Of a DNA stretch of 15,063 bases, positions 1 through 6,899 are shown in pieces. Position 1 is the stretch's first letter; every line of letters starts with the position of its first letter. The DNA is taken from positions 1 to 15,063 of the forward strand of contig JAXDBW010000005.1 of NCBI GenBank assembly GCA_034678405.1, read 5' to 3'. The notes below the pieces were generated by a model, which worked only from the letters and a program-made list of their open reading frames with translations, was not told the origin of the DNA and ran no database searches. The stretch is from JAXDBW01 sp034678405. Its GTDB lineage: Bacteria; Patescibacteriota; Patescibacteriia; UBA10025; JAHIVO01. A program made the translations under genes and the position numbers.

Positions 1-830
1 GTAAATAAATATATGACGGCGGGCAAGGTGCAGAGGCCGAGGATCACATAGTGTTTCACCCAGCGCCAGTCAATGCGGCGATGCCAGATAAACATCGTGA
101 GCATATACACGAGCAGTACCGCAAACACAGTCGGCCCGTTAAATGGATGGAACCAGGCGAGAAAAAAACTGGCAATGCCCGCGCCGACACTATACTTCAG
201 CTGCTGGGTGTCAAACGCTCGCAACATGAGATAGAACGTCAGGACCATGAGCGTCAACGATGCTATCAGGTGGGGTGAATGCAGCGCGCTGAGGAATGTT
301 ACGCTTTCGGCTATCCAGATGTCCGTGGGGTGCTCATAGATATTATTTGCATCAAAGAGAAAGGGATTGAAGAATACCCCGAGGCCTGACGCAAAAAGCA
401 GTGCCAGTAGTACCCAACGTCGCCAGCGTATCTGCTTAATAAAATACGACACGAACAGGTACAACACATACACCATGGCGATAATCGCGAGCGAGCGAGC
501 GACATGGAGTGTGAGTAGATTCGAAAAATGAAATAGTTTGCCAATCCATCCGACAGAGAGCCAGAGTGGATTGATAAAAATACGCGCCTGGGGCTCGGAG
601 GTATAGAGATTGAGAAATGCATTCTCTCCTTGCTGCACCTGCTCAATCATAGAGAGAAAGACGTTGGTATCACCTGGTGCCAGGTGGTGCAGCCCAGTGA
701 AGACGGCGTCGGTTGGTCGCTGGAGATAGCCAAACAAAAACGGGGCAGCCGTCAGAAGAATGAGAAGCCCGGCCATGACCCAGACAAAAAACCATTCTTT
801 TCTTTGTATTACTTTCTGTTCGGTGCGCAT
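1..830 (-). CDS. GT-C-like polytopic membrane protein, C-terminal part missing
   Basis: An open frame on the minus strand runs from an ATG at 830 off the left edge (276 residues seen, no stop). A hydrophobic segment lies at about residues 14-36, followed by a long extracytoplasmic-type loop containing GDTNVFLSMIEQ (53-64), then further membrane segments around 105-128, 138-156, 185-203 and 215-225. An acidic residue in the first outer loop after TM1 (here D54) and the pattern 'D-x3-F/Y-x3-x-x-Q-x3-G' resemble GT-C glycosyltransferases that use polyprenyl-phosphate sugars, so a role in surface glycosylation is inferred. I cannot name a family. It diverges from the flippase-like gene at 964. 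A predicted extended -10 promoter at 845-853 would start transcription about 8 bases before the ATG. The upstream region has only a weak AAGAG as a ribosome site. Confidence 0.75.
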   Translation of the reverse strand, partial: MRTEQKVIQRKEWFFVWVMAGLLILLTAAPFLFGYLQRPTDAVFTGLHHLAPGDTNVFLSMIEQVQQGENAFLNLYTSEPQARIFINPLWLSVGWIGKLFHFSNLLTLHVARSLAIIAMVYVLYLFVSYFIKQIRWRRWVLLALLFASGLGVFFNPFLFDANNIYEHPTDIWIAESVTFLSALHSPHLIASLTLMVLTFYLMLRAFDTQQLKYSVGAGIASFFLAWFHPFNGPTVFAVLLVYMLTMFIWHRRIDWRWVKHYVILGLCTLPAVIYLF

Positions 831-844
831 AACTATACTCTTGT

Positions 845-853
845 ATTGTAGCA
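845..853 (-). promoter_or_regulatory. Predicted extended -10 promoter for the leftmost minus-strand gene
   Basis: Read on the minus strand, TGCTACAAT (TGTG before the -10, matching TRTGN-TATAAT except one base in the hexamer) ends at 845. No convincing -35 is seen 16-18 bases upstream, which extended -10 promoters can tolerate. The start of transcription would fall near 838, leaving a leader of about 8 bases before the ATG at 830. It is predicted from sequence only. Confidence 0.5.
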
Positions 854-872
854 CACCTTAAGCGCTAAAGTA

Positions 873-881
873 TGTTACAAT
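873..881 (+). promoter_or_regulatory. Predicted extended -10 promoter for the flippase-like gene
   Basis: TATGTTACAAT occupies 871-881 and matches TRTGN followed by a -10 with one mismatch; no clear -35 precedes it. Transcription would begin near 888, giving a leader of about 76 bases to the ATG at 964. A second possibility is TTTACA (896-901) with TATTAT (921-926), but its 19-base spacer is long. The element mirrors the minus-strand -10 at 845-853, so the two form a divergent pair. Confidence 0.45.
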
Positions 882-963
882 GCTCTATATATGTTTTTAC
901 AGGGTCGGTTTAGGACACTGTATTATACGGTAGACACTGCCGACCATCATATTCAAATGGTTT

Positions 964-1872
964 ATGGTTAAAAATACCACGGTAATAATTAAAAAGGCGG
1001 TGCAGGTAATTATATATCTGGTAGTGCTCTGGTTCATGTTTCAAATTATAACCAGTCACTGGCAAGAGCTGAGTGATCACTTGGGCACAATCAATATACT
1101 GTGGCTTGCGGGTGGCTTTCTTATACATGTGCTGAGCTTGCTGCTCCAATCATACATTTGGCATCGCTTGTTGATATATTCATCCCCCACACTACCATTT
1201 ACATCCTCATATATCAGCTATTTTCGCTCTATCATTACACGATACATCCCCGGCGGCATCTGGGTGTACGTTTCGCGTGTCCATTTAACCAAAAAACTCG
1301 GGCTCACAGGGAGTCAGGGACTCTTTTTGATAGTGGCAGAATCGCTGCTGGCGGTCCTATCGGGCTGCTTGCTCTATCTCATCGTCCATCCCGCAACGAC
1401 GTATGGACGAGCACTGCTACTACTAGCTGCGGTGCTGATCTGCACCTGCATACTACTACTGTATTCCCCACAAACTATTAAACGGGTATACCGGACGCTG
1501 TTTGGTCGAGAGCTTGAGATTGTTCCACTTCGCACGAGATATATTGGTGTCGCTATGCTGCTATATCTGGCCCAATGGCTGCTGGTTGGGCTGGGGGTGT
1601 GGCTTCTCGTCAATGCACTGACGCCAACATCCCTCAGTGCAATTGTTCCACTCAGTGGGATATTTGCCATAAGTTGGGCATTGGGGTTTGCCTTTTTGGT
1701 TACGCCCTCTGGACTCGGCATCCGTGAAGTGGTGCTGGTACTTCTACTCTCATCGATAACTGGTGTGGAGGTTGCGGTCCTGGTGAGCATTTTCTCGCGA
1801 GTTTTCTTTACCCTGGGCGAGGCGCTGCACTTTGGGAGCAGTTTTATAATCAGGTCAAAACAACATACGTAA
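964..1872 (+). CDS. Flippase-like / LPG-synthase-type transmembrane protein
   Basis: A 302-residue, almost wholly hydrophobic protein with about eight membrane segments (for example 13-31, 45-63, 120-142, 148-167, 193-218, 225-247, 256-277). Two signatures of the lysylphosphatidylglycerol synthase TM / UPF0104 (AglD-like) family are visible: RYIPGGIWVYVSR at 93-105 and PSGLGIREVVL at 248-258. Proteins of this family without a synthase domain are often found beside glycan genes and have been linked to handling of lipid-linked sugars, but the biochemical role is rarely proven. The ATG at 964 is the first usable start after an in-frame TAG at 931-933; no Shine-Dalgarno is seen. It is the only plus-strand gene in the glycosylation block and ends 27 bases before the converging methyltransferase stop. 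Confidence 0.8.
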   Translation: MVKNTTVIIKKAVQVIIYLVVLWFMFQIITSHWQELSDHLGTINILWLAGGFLIHVLSLLLQSYIWHRLLIYSSPTLPFTSSYISYFRSIITRYIPGGIWVYVSRVHLTKKLGLTGSQGLFLIVAESLLAVLSGCLLYLIVHPATTYGRALLLLAAVLICTCILLLYSPQTIKRVYRTLFGRELEIVPLRTRYIGVAMLLYLAQWLLVGLGVWLLVNALTPTSLSAIVPLSGIFAISWALGFAFLVTPSGLGIREVVLVLLLSSITGVEVAVLVSIFSRVFFTLGEALHFGSSFIIRSKQHT

Positions 1873-1899
1873 CCGAGCGAATGGAGGTAGTGGCAATAA

Positions 1900-2664
1900 C
1901 TAGGGCTTTTTTTGTGCTACACACAAATATCCCTCCCCCAAATCAGTATTATTAAATAATCTACTAAACTGGATCAGGGGGTACAGAAAATATTTATTGG
2001 AAATTAACCACATCAGTGGTACCCGAATAATATTCACGCCACTCTTTTTTGTCTGGACTTCTTTTTCATCAAAGGATGTCCCGCGTCGAGCAAGTAAACG
2101 AAAAGCGATGATGCGGAGAGGTTTCAGTAGATTCATAAATGGAAAACCATATGACAGTAGTGATCGAACAACAAAATTATGTGTGTGTAATAACTGTTTC
2201 AGGGTGTCTTTTTCATATCGACGAAAATGACCCGCGCCGACATCGTCAGTCCCCCATAGCTTCATACGAGCCGGCACCGATAATACCAGATATCCACCGG
2301 GTTTAAGCAATGAATATATCTTCTTGACGACCGCTGCATCATCCTTGATGTGTTCTAACACTTCAAAAATAACCACAAAATCATACGCCTGGGTTTCACT
2401 ATCCATGTCAAAAATGTCGACACATTCAAATGATACGGGTAGCTCATTATCACGGACCGCCTTCTCAACAAATGGAGCGGCGTCACTTGAGAAGTCGATC
2501 AAGTGTCCTGCATACCCCTGCGCAGCGAGTGCAATACCAAAATCTCCCGTGGCACACCCAATTTCTAAGAAGCGCGAACCGGCAGGTATATACTTCTTGA
2601 TTAATGCACTGGCGAGCTGCTTGCGAAATAGATATCTCGGATAGCGGATAAACTTCTTGACCAT
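1900..2664 (-). CDS. Class I SAM-dependent methyltransferase
   Basis: Transfers a methyl group from S-adenosylmethionine; the substrate is unknown, probably a sugar or lipid-glycan given its place at the end of a glycosylation gene train. Counting from the ATG at 2664 (254 residues): motif I LEIGCATGDFG at 33-43, an acidic end of strand 2 around D57, EVLEHI at 101-106, and LKPGGYLVLSVP at 120-131, all typical of Methyltransf_11/23. GHFRRYEK at 145-152 is often seen in this group. The frame is open up to a TTG at 2709, which would overlap the preceding methyltransferase by 32 bases; I prefer the ATG because it avoids the overlap and the TTG has GAAGG only one base before it. The last codons include a T7 run on the plus strand. 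Confidence 0.85.
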   Translation of the reverse strand: MVKKFIRYPRYLFRKQLASALIKKYIPAGSRFLEIGCATGDFGIALAAQGYAGHLIDFSSDAAPFVEKAVRDNELPVSFECVDIFDMDSETQAYDFVVIFEVLEHIKDDAAVVKKIYSLLKPGGYLVLSVPARMKLWGTDDVGAGHFRRYEKDTLKQLLHTHNFVVRSLLSYGFPFMNLLKPLRIIAFRLLARRGTSFDEKEVQTKKSGVNIIRVPLMWLISNKYFLYPLIQFSRLFNNTDLGEGYLCVAQKKP

Positions 2665-2677
2665 AGATACGGGATTA

Positions 2678-3349
2678 TTAATTCGGCCGGGAAAATATCT
2701 TTCCGCCAACCTTCAGTAAAAAAATAACTAGATTGCTCTTCAGAACCAACAATCGATACCTCAGCTTCTTGAAATCATGTGGCACCAGCTCACGCTCACG
2801 CCGTCCCGTGATAACCGAGTATAGTTGGTAGTCTTCGATGCGCTGTTCCTGAAAATCATCCGGCTTTTTTGCTTTGACATACACTAACCGTTTCATACCA
2901 CTATCCTCATCGAGCTGCATGATATCGAAATCTGAAAAGATGTGTTTGATATCCTCAAGAGAATATCGCCAATAATCAGAAGGGTGACCATGATAGGCCC
3001 AAGTGTGAGGTACAATCATAATAATGATGCCGCCTGGTTTACATACCCGTTTCATATTGAGTAGCGCTTGTTTCCAATACCGAACGTGCTCCAACACACA
3101 GGTAGAAATAACAACATCAAAAACATTATTGCCAAATACTTTTTCTAGATCTTCTGCCCGACACACCCGGTCTACGCCGGGACCGCGCTCAATATCAATG
3201 CCAATGTATTCCGCGGGCTGCAGCATTTCAATCACTGCCCGCACACTGCCATTGACGTCGCACGATCCTACTTCGAGCACTTTCTTGCCCCGTACCTCCT
3301 CGAGTGTCACGTGCCGTGCCACCCATTGAAATGTATTGATATTACACAT
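2678..3349 (-). CDS. Class I SAM-dependent methyltransferase (second of a pair)
   Basis: A 223-residue protein with the SAM-binding motif VLEVGSCDVNGS at 24-35, acidic strand-2 end GIDIERGPGVD at 50-60, STCVLEHV at 82-89 and CKPGG at 103-107. HPSDYWRYS at 122-130 is a motif I associate with small methyltransferases in surface-glycan clusters. No membrane segment is evident, so it should be cytoplasmic. It starts 2 bases after... that is, its ATG at 3349 follows the GT4 stop codon by two bases, implying translational coupling; no Shine-Dalgarno is seen. It shares the methyltransferase fold with the next gene but has clearly different motifs, so the pair is not a recent duplication. The acceptor is unknown. 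Confidence 0.85.
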   Translation of the reverse strand: MCNINTFQWVARHVTLEEVRGKKVLEVGSCDVNGSVRAVIEMLQPAEYIGIDIERGPGVDRVCRAEDLEKVFGNNVFDVVISTCVLEHVRYWKQALLNMKRVCKPGGIIIMIVPHTWAYHGHPSDYWRYSLEDIKHIFSDFDIMQLDEDSGMKRLVYVKAKKPDDFQEQRIEDYQLYSVITGRRERELVPHDFKKLRYRLLVLKSNLVIFLLKVGGKIFSRPN

Positions 3350-3351
3350 GT

Positions 3352-4413
3352 TTATGTATTTTTTATTGAATAAATACAGCGCCGCAGCGCGACGGTGATG
3401 CTCTGGTCAGCCCTGAGAAATGCTTCTCGCCCCGCGTGCGCTATTCGTCGCCGGCGCTCGGGATCATCATACAACAACTGAATTGCATGTGCTAGCTGTG
3501 TAGCATTGCCAGTGCTTACCATAACACAATTTTCGTTATTGTCTAATAGCTCAGCATTAGCCGGAGAATCGCCAACGATTACGGCTTTTTGCATCGCTAA
3601 AAACTGGAATGTTTTTCCGCTGATCACCCGGCCGGCTTTGGCTATGGTCGAGAAATGCCCGCCCAGGCATACATCTGCAGCTGCAATATACTCAGCTAGT
3701 TGCTGCAGCGTCAGCCACGGCACCAGGGTAACGTTAGTGAGATTGTGTGCCTGTACAAATTCCTCAATGTCCTGCTTGACAGGGCCGCGACCAACAAGCG
3801 TAAAATGAATATCACGATTAGTGCGCAGTAGTTCAGCTGCCTGAACAATATATTTGATTCCATGCAGTGGTAAATAGGTACCATAATAAAAAACTTCGAA
3901 ATGGGCATGGGTCTCTCGTGGCTGCGGATAAAAAAAGGTCGTATCGGCACCGACAAATACTCGGGTAAATTTTTCACGAGGAATATTAAATGTTTGAGAA
4001 AAATATTCGCTGTGTGCTTCTGTATCTAGAATAATTTTCTCAGACTTGGCACACATATACCGATCAATCCAAAACGCCAACCGGCCAATGATGGATTGCG
4101 GAGGAAACCGCTTCCGGTCATAACAAAGAGTGTCGTATAGTGAAATAAATGCGTCAGTGATGATTGGCTTGCGGGTCAGGAGCCGCAGCAGAGGAAATAT
4201 CTCATGTGCCCGAAAACCAAGAATTATGACGTCGACATCCCGCTTGCTCGTACACAAAAATTTCAACAGTAAGACAACATATCGATGTGGCCATCGGGCA
4301 TTGTATATACATTCGACATAGGTGATCTCCGATATATGTCGGAGGGCGTCCCTGACAACGTTTTGACGAACATAGTTTTTGGTATAATACGTCGCAACAT
4401 ATAATACTTTCAT
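3352..4413 (-). CDS. GT4-family glycosyltransferase
   Basis: A 353-residue GT-B-fold glycosyltransferase, probably cytoplasmic or membrane-associated, moving a sugar from a nucleotide donor to a growing glycan. The N-terminal half starts MKVLYVATYY (Rossmann strand 1). The C-terminal donor domain contains YYGTYLPLHGIK at 176-187, LVGRGP at 206-211, a helix ending AAADVCLGG (244-252) and SGKTFQFLAMQKAVIVGDSPANAELL around 265-290, all matching the Glycos_transf_1 pattern. The usual K-x-x-E of GT4 donor sites reads KTFQ here, a change found in some subfamilies. AAAGG lies 6 bases before the ATG, a good ribosome site. It lies 9 bases after the GT2 gene, so it is in the same transcription unit. 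Donor sugar unknown. Confidence 0.85.
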   Translation of the reverse strand: MKVLYVATYYTKNYVRQNVVRDALRHISEITYVECIYNARWPHRYVVLLLKFLCTSKRDVDVIILGFRAHEIFPLLRLLTRKPIITDAFISLYDTLCYDRKRFPPQSIIGRLAFWIDRYMCAKSEKIILDTEAHSEYFSQTFNIPREKFTRVFVGADTTFFYPQPRETHAHFEVFYYGTYLPLHGIKYIVQAAELLRTNRDIHFTLVGRGPVKQDIEEFVQAHNLTNVTLVPWLTLQQLAEYIAAADVCLGGHFSTIAKAGRVISGKTFQFLAMQKAVIVGDSPANAELLDNNENCVMVSTGNATQLAHAIQLLYDDPERRRRIAHAGREAFLRADQSITVALRRCIYSIKNT

Positions 4414-4422
4414 ACAGGGCCT

Positions 4423-5400
4423 TTATCTAATGGGTTTGTCGACATCATCATGCAAATAGTAGGTGCATTTTTGTAAATAGAGTGCCCTTTCTTGAGTTCG
4501 GCGAATACGATTTATCATATCGGCTAGCAAACCGACGACAAGCAGGAGTAGACCAAAAATATTCAACGCCAGACCGACGAAACCAATAGTCTTAAATGGC
4601 GTCACCGCACCAACTACCAGGAGACGGATGCCAATAAATGCATCGAGGAGTAGGCCCAGGCCAAACAGCGTTGCTCCGATCCAACCAAAAAATCGTAGCG
4701 GACGATAGTCGAGCATCGTACGAAAGACGGTGTTCATAATATGATATGCAAACTTCCACAGATTACTGGCCACCTTCGACTCTCCATGCTCACGCTCACC
4801 GCGAACTCGCGTCGGGACTTCTTCGATGCGTAATCCATTAAATGCTAAGTTGAGAATAGTTTCGTGAGTATACGTATAGCGGCTAAAGAGGTTGAGTCGG
4901 AGTAATGCCTCGCGCGAAAAGGCTCGAAAACCACAAGACACATCATAGTACTGATGGCCAGTGATCATACTGACGAGGTGTGCCACCCGGCGATTACCCC
5001 AGCGCTTGATGGCTGGCATCTGCGGGACAAGGCGCGCGTCCTTAAATCGGGAGGCGGTGACCATCGCCGCCCGGCCATGGATGATAGGCTCAATCAGTCT
5101 CGGGATATCCTCAGGGTTGAATTGCCCATCGGCATCAATATTGACGAACATATCATACCTGTGACTCAGCGCGTATCTGACCGCTTCTTGGAAACTTAGT
5201 CCCAAGCCTCTATTGTCCGTATGTGTCAACACCGTTGCCCCTGCCGCTTGAGCTCGCGTCGCTGTATCATCTGTGGAGCCATCATTAATCACGAGTGCGT
5301 CAATGGTTGTAATACGTTCTATGGCCTTGGGTATCTTAGAAATAACCGCTTCAATAGTTGGTGCTTCGTTGTAGGCTGGTAAAAAAACTAATAATCGCAT
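4423..5400 (-). CDS. GT2 polyprenyl-phosphate sugar synthase (DPM1/GtrB-like)
   Basis: A 325-residue GT-A enzyme that should load mannose or glucose from GDP- or UDP-sugar onto polyprenyl phosphate at the cytoplasmic face. Motifs: FLPAYNE at 6-12, INDGSTDD at 38-45, the metal-binding DADGQF at 89-94, CGFRAFSRE at 156-164 and EREHGESKV at 202-210 (the R-x-x-G-x-S-K motif of DPM/GtrB enzymes). Two membrane segments close the protein (about 238-262 and 272-297), the GtrB-like layout. AGGG stands 5 bases before the ATG. The gene follows the GT-C gene by only 7 bases. It is the natural source of the lipid-linked donor for the GT-C enzymes of this locus. Whether it makes polyprenyl-P-mannose or -glucose cannot be told from the sequence. 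Confidence 0.9.
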   Translation of the reverse strand: MRLLVFLPAYNEAPTIEAVISKIPKAIERITTIDALVINDGSTDDTATRAQAAGATVLTHTDNRGLGLSFQEAVRYALSHRYDMFVNIDADGQFNPEDIPRLIEPIIHGRAAMVTASRFKDARLVPQMPAIKRWGNRRVAHLVSMITGHQYYDVSCGFRAFSREALLRLNLFSRYTYTHETILNLAFNGLRIEEVPTRVRGEREHGESKVASNLWKFAYHIMNTVFRTMLDYRPLRFFGWIGATLFGLGLLLDAFIGIRLLVVGAVTPFKTIGFVGLALNIFGLLLLVVGLLADMINRIRRTQERALYLQKCTYYLHDDVDKPIR

Positions 5401-5407
5401 AGTGTCC

Positions 5408-6826
5408 CTAGGTAATTATCCAGGCTGGTCGCGGTCGCCACCACCGCCACACTGCAAACCACCCAATTAATAATATAAAGAAGAATACGGTAGGAAAAAA
5501 TACGTTGAGCGTGCTGTAGTAGAGAAACCCGAGGAGTGTCACGAGTATGATGACATAATGGTACCATACATTACGGACCAGGAGGAGCAATGGCATGAAC
5601 CACAGGACATACCATATGTTTAGTTTCGCACCAAGCAAAAAGACAAACGCAAACAGTACCCAGAGCATTCGCTGGATAAACTGATCGGGTTCCCGGAGTC
5701 CGGATCGCGCCACGACAATGATAGAAAAAATTATGAATACAAGTAAATACGCGACTCGCATCGTCACGAGCGATGGTGATAGCCCAGGAAAAATAGTTGA
5801 TACACCAGTGACCGCCATCGTAATGATAGCCTGAGGAAATGTGAGATTGTCATATTGAATAAATCCGCCGATGGCATTTGACACATTGGCGAGCGCCCCC
5901 CCAAAGGGTGCATACGCAAGCGCTACTAACCCAATGCAGCCCACGGCAGCAAGCAGGATATCTCGTATGGCTCTCCGCCACGTCTGCGCGTGTAGTACCA
6001 GGAGGAGTCCCACGATGGGGATGAGGACGGCGGGAATAAACTTCACCAGATACCCGGCTGTCAGTGCAATGAGAGCCCAGACAAATTGTTTACGAATGCA
6101 TAACCATACGGCTAATACGATTAATAAAACCACAAAAATTTCATTATGCGCTGACTGGACGAGTTCAAACAAAACAAACGGATTCCAGAGAAACAGCGTC
6201 GTGCCGGCAAAGGCGAAACGAGGATTCAATCGTCGTAAACTATCATACAACAGCCAGCTAATGAGCAGAACAATGCCGATAGCCACGATGCGAAATAGTG
6301 TTACAAAAAGCATAATATTATTACCGGAAACACGTGCCAGGAGCAGCGTAAATCCTGTAAACAGCGGCCCATAGGGAGCGCCTTTGTCTCCCCAGGCGAC
6401 GTATGCTTGATACCCGAGATCATTTGGGGGGACAGTATAGGGATTTACCTCGTGCGTAGTGGCGATAATTGCCCGCGTGCCATTGCCAAACAAGTCGGAC
6501 GAAAAAAAGGGGGGGGCCATAATCAAAAGGCACATGGATATGAATGCGACTCCGAGCATAATCATGAACTGATGTCGATTGGTTACCCACCTGCGGACTC
6601 GTCGAAACAAAATAATATATGCCACTAATAGCGCCCCAAAGAGGATGCTGACTACCACGCGGTCGGCAAAAAAGACTCCGCCATGGCGCAGGACGACCGA
6701 CAGATTTCGGGGAAAGTATACCAGCGCCAATGCAACAAAAAGGGCGTAGAGGGAAATAAAAAATAGGCCGAACTGAGCGATCGGTTCACGAGATATTTGC
6801 TGGATACTTCTCCATAGTGCCACCAT
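5408..6826 (-). CDS. GT-C membrane glycosyltransferase, MptA/MptB-like (paralogue B)
   Basis: A 472-residue protein with about a dozen membrane segments. The first large outer loop carries SSDLFG (109-114; D111 is the likely catalytic acid), HEVNPY (125-130) and APYGPLF (150-156); further on are LFLWNPF (211-217) and AHNE (226-229). This layout is that of actinobacterial polyprenyl-phosphomannose-dependent mannosyltransferases (MptA/B, GT87-related), which add sugars outside the membrane. The gene at 8575-10023 carries the same motifs in the same order. It has its own predicted promoter (6836-6864) that would leave a leader of about 3 bases; AGG is 5 bases before the ATG. A C8T7 run (plus strand 6502-6516) encodes APPFFS just before the catalytic motif, and a slip there would abolish the enzyme. 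Sugar and acceptor unknown. Confidence 0.85.
   Translation of the reverse strand: MVALWRSIQQISREPIAQFGLFFISLYALFVALALVYFPRNLSVVLRHGGVFFADRVVVSILFGALLVAYIILFRRVRRWVTNRHQFMIMLGVAFISMCLLIMAPPFFSSDLFGNGTRAIIATTHEVNPYTVPPNDLGYQAYVAWGDKGAPYGPLFTGFTLLLARVSGNNIMLFVTLFRIVAIGIVLLISWLLYDSLRRLNPRFAFAGTTLFLWNPFVLFELVQSAHNEIFVVLLIVLAVWLCIRKQFVWALIALTAGYLVKFIPAVLIPIVGLLLVLHAQTWRRAIRDILLAAVGCIGLVALAYAPFGGALANVSNAIGGFIQYDNLTFPQAIITMAVTGVSTIFPGLSPSLVTMRVAYLLVFIIFSIIVVARSGLREPDQFIQRMLWVLFAFVFLLGAKLNIWYVLWFMPLLLLVRNVWYHYVIILVTLLGFLYYSTLNVFFPTVFFFILLIGWFAVWRWWRPRPAWIIT
6502..6516. repeat. A7G8 homopolymer tract inside the GT-C gene
   Basis: Seven A (6502-6508) followed by eight G (6509-6516) on the plus strand, read in the gene as C8T7 within codons 104-109. 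It lies a few codons before the DLFG motif, and the paralogous gene lacks such a tract at the equivalent place. Tracts of this length are prone to slipped-strand errors. Confidence 0.9.
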
Positions 6827-6835
6827 AATTACCTA

Positions 6836-6864
6836 AGTATAGCTGGTTTCGCGCTGATCGGCAA
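6836..6864 (-). promoter_or_regulatory. Predicted promoter for the GT-C/GT2/GT4/methyltransferase sub-operon
   Basis: On the minus strand TTGCCG (6864-6859), a 17-base spacer and TATACT (6841-6836) match the sigma-70/sigma-A consensus at 4/6 and 5/6 positions with ideal spacing. The start of transcription would lie near 6829, only about 3 bases before the ATG at 6826, so the message would be essentially leaderless. Predicted from sequence only. Confidence 0.55.
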
Positions 6865-6898
6865 GTATTTTTTTTGCTAACCTTAGCTCAAAAATACT
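6864..6898. repeat. 35-bp inverted repeat between two GT-C genes
   Basis: The outer arms AGTATTTTT (6864-6872) and AAAAATACT (6890-6898) are exact complements, and an inner pair GCTAA (6876-6880) / TTAGC (6883-6887) completes a hairpin with a tight loop. It begins one base beyond the stop codon of the upstream GT-C gene and overlaps the edge of the -35 at 6859-6864. Neither strand has a T-run after a GC stem, so it is not a standard intrinsic terminator; it could be an mRNA 3'-end structure or a protein-binding site. Confidence 0.6.
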
Positions 6899-6899
6899 C

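Noticed and set aside
630..851. Short plus-strand frame opposite the leftmost gene
   Set aside because: The minus strand has an unbroken 276-codon frame with membrane segments across it, so the short frame is incidental.
1873..1920. Intrinsic terminator between the converging flippase-like and methyltransferase genes
   Set aside because: There is a T7 run at 1906-1912 but no GC-rich stem directly before it, only GTAG/CTAC of four pairs; the run is also part of the methyltransferase coding end.
2665..2709. TTG start at 2709 for the distal methyltransferase
   Set aside because: It would overlap the previous gene by 32 bases and has no well-placed ribosome site; the ATG at 2664 keeps the whole SAM fold. 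It is not excluded.
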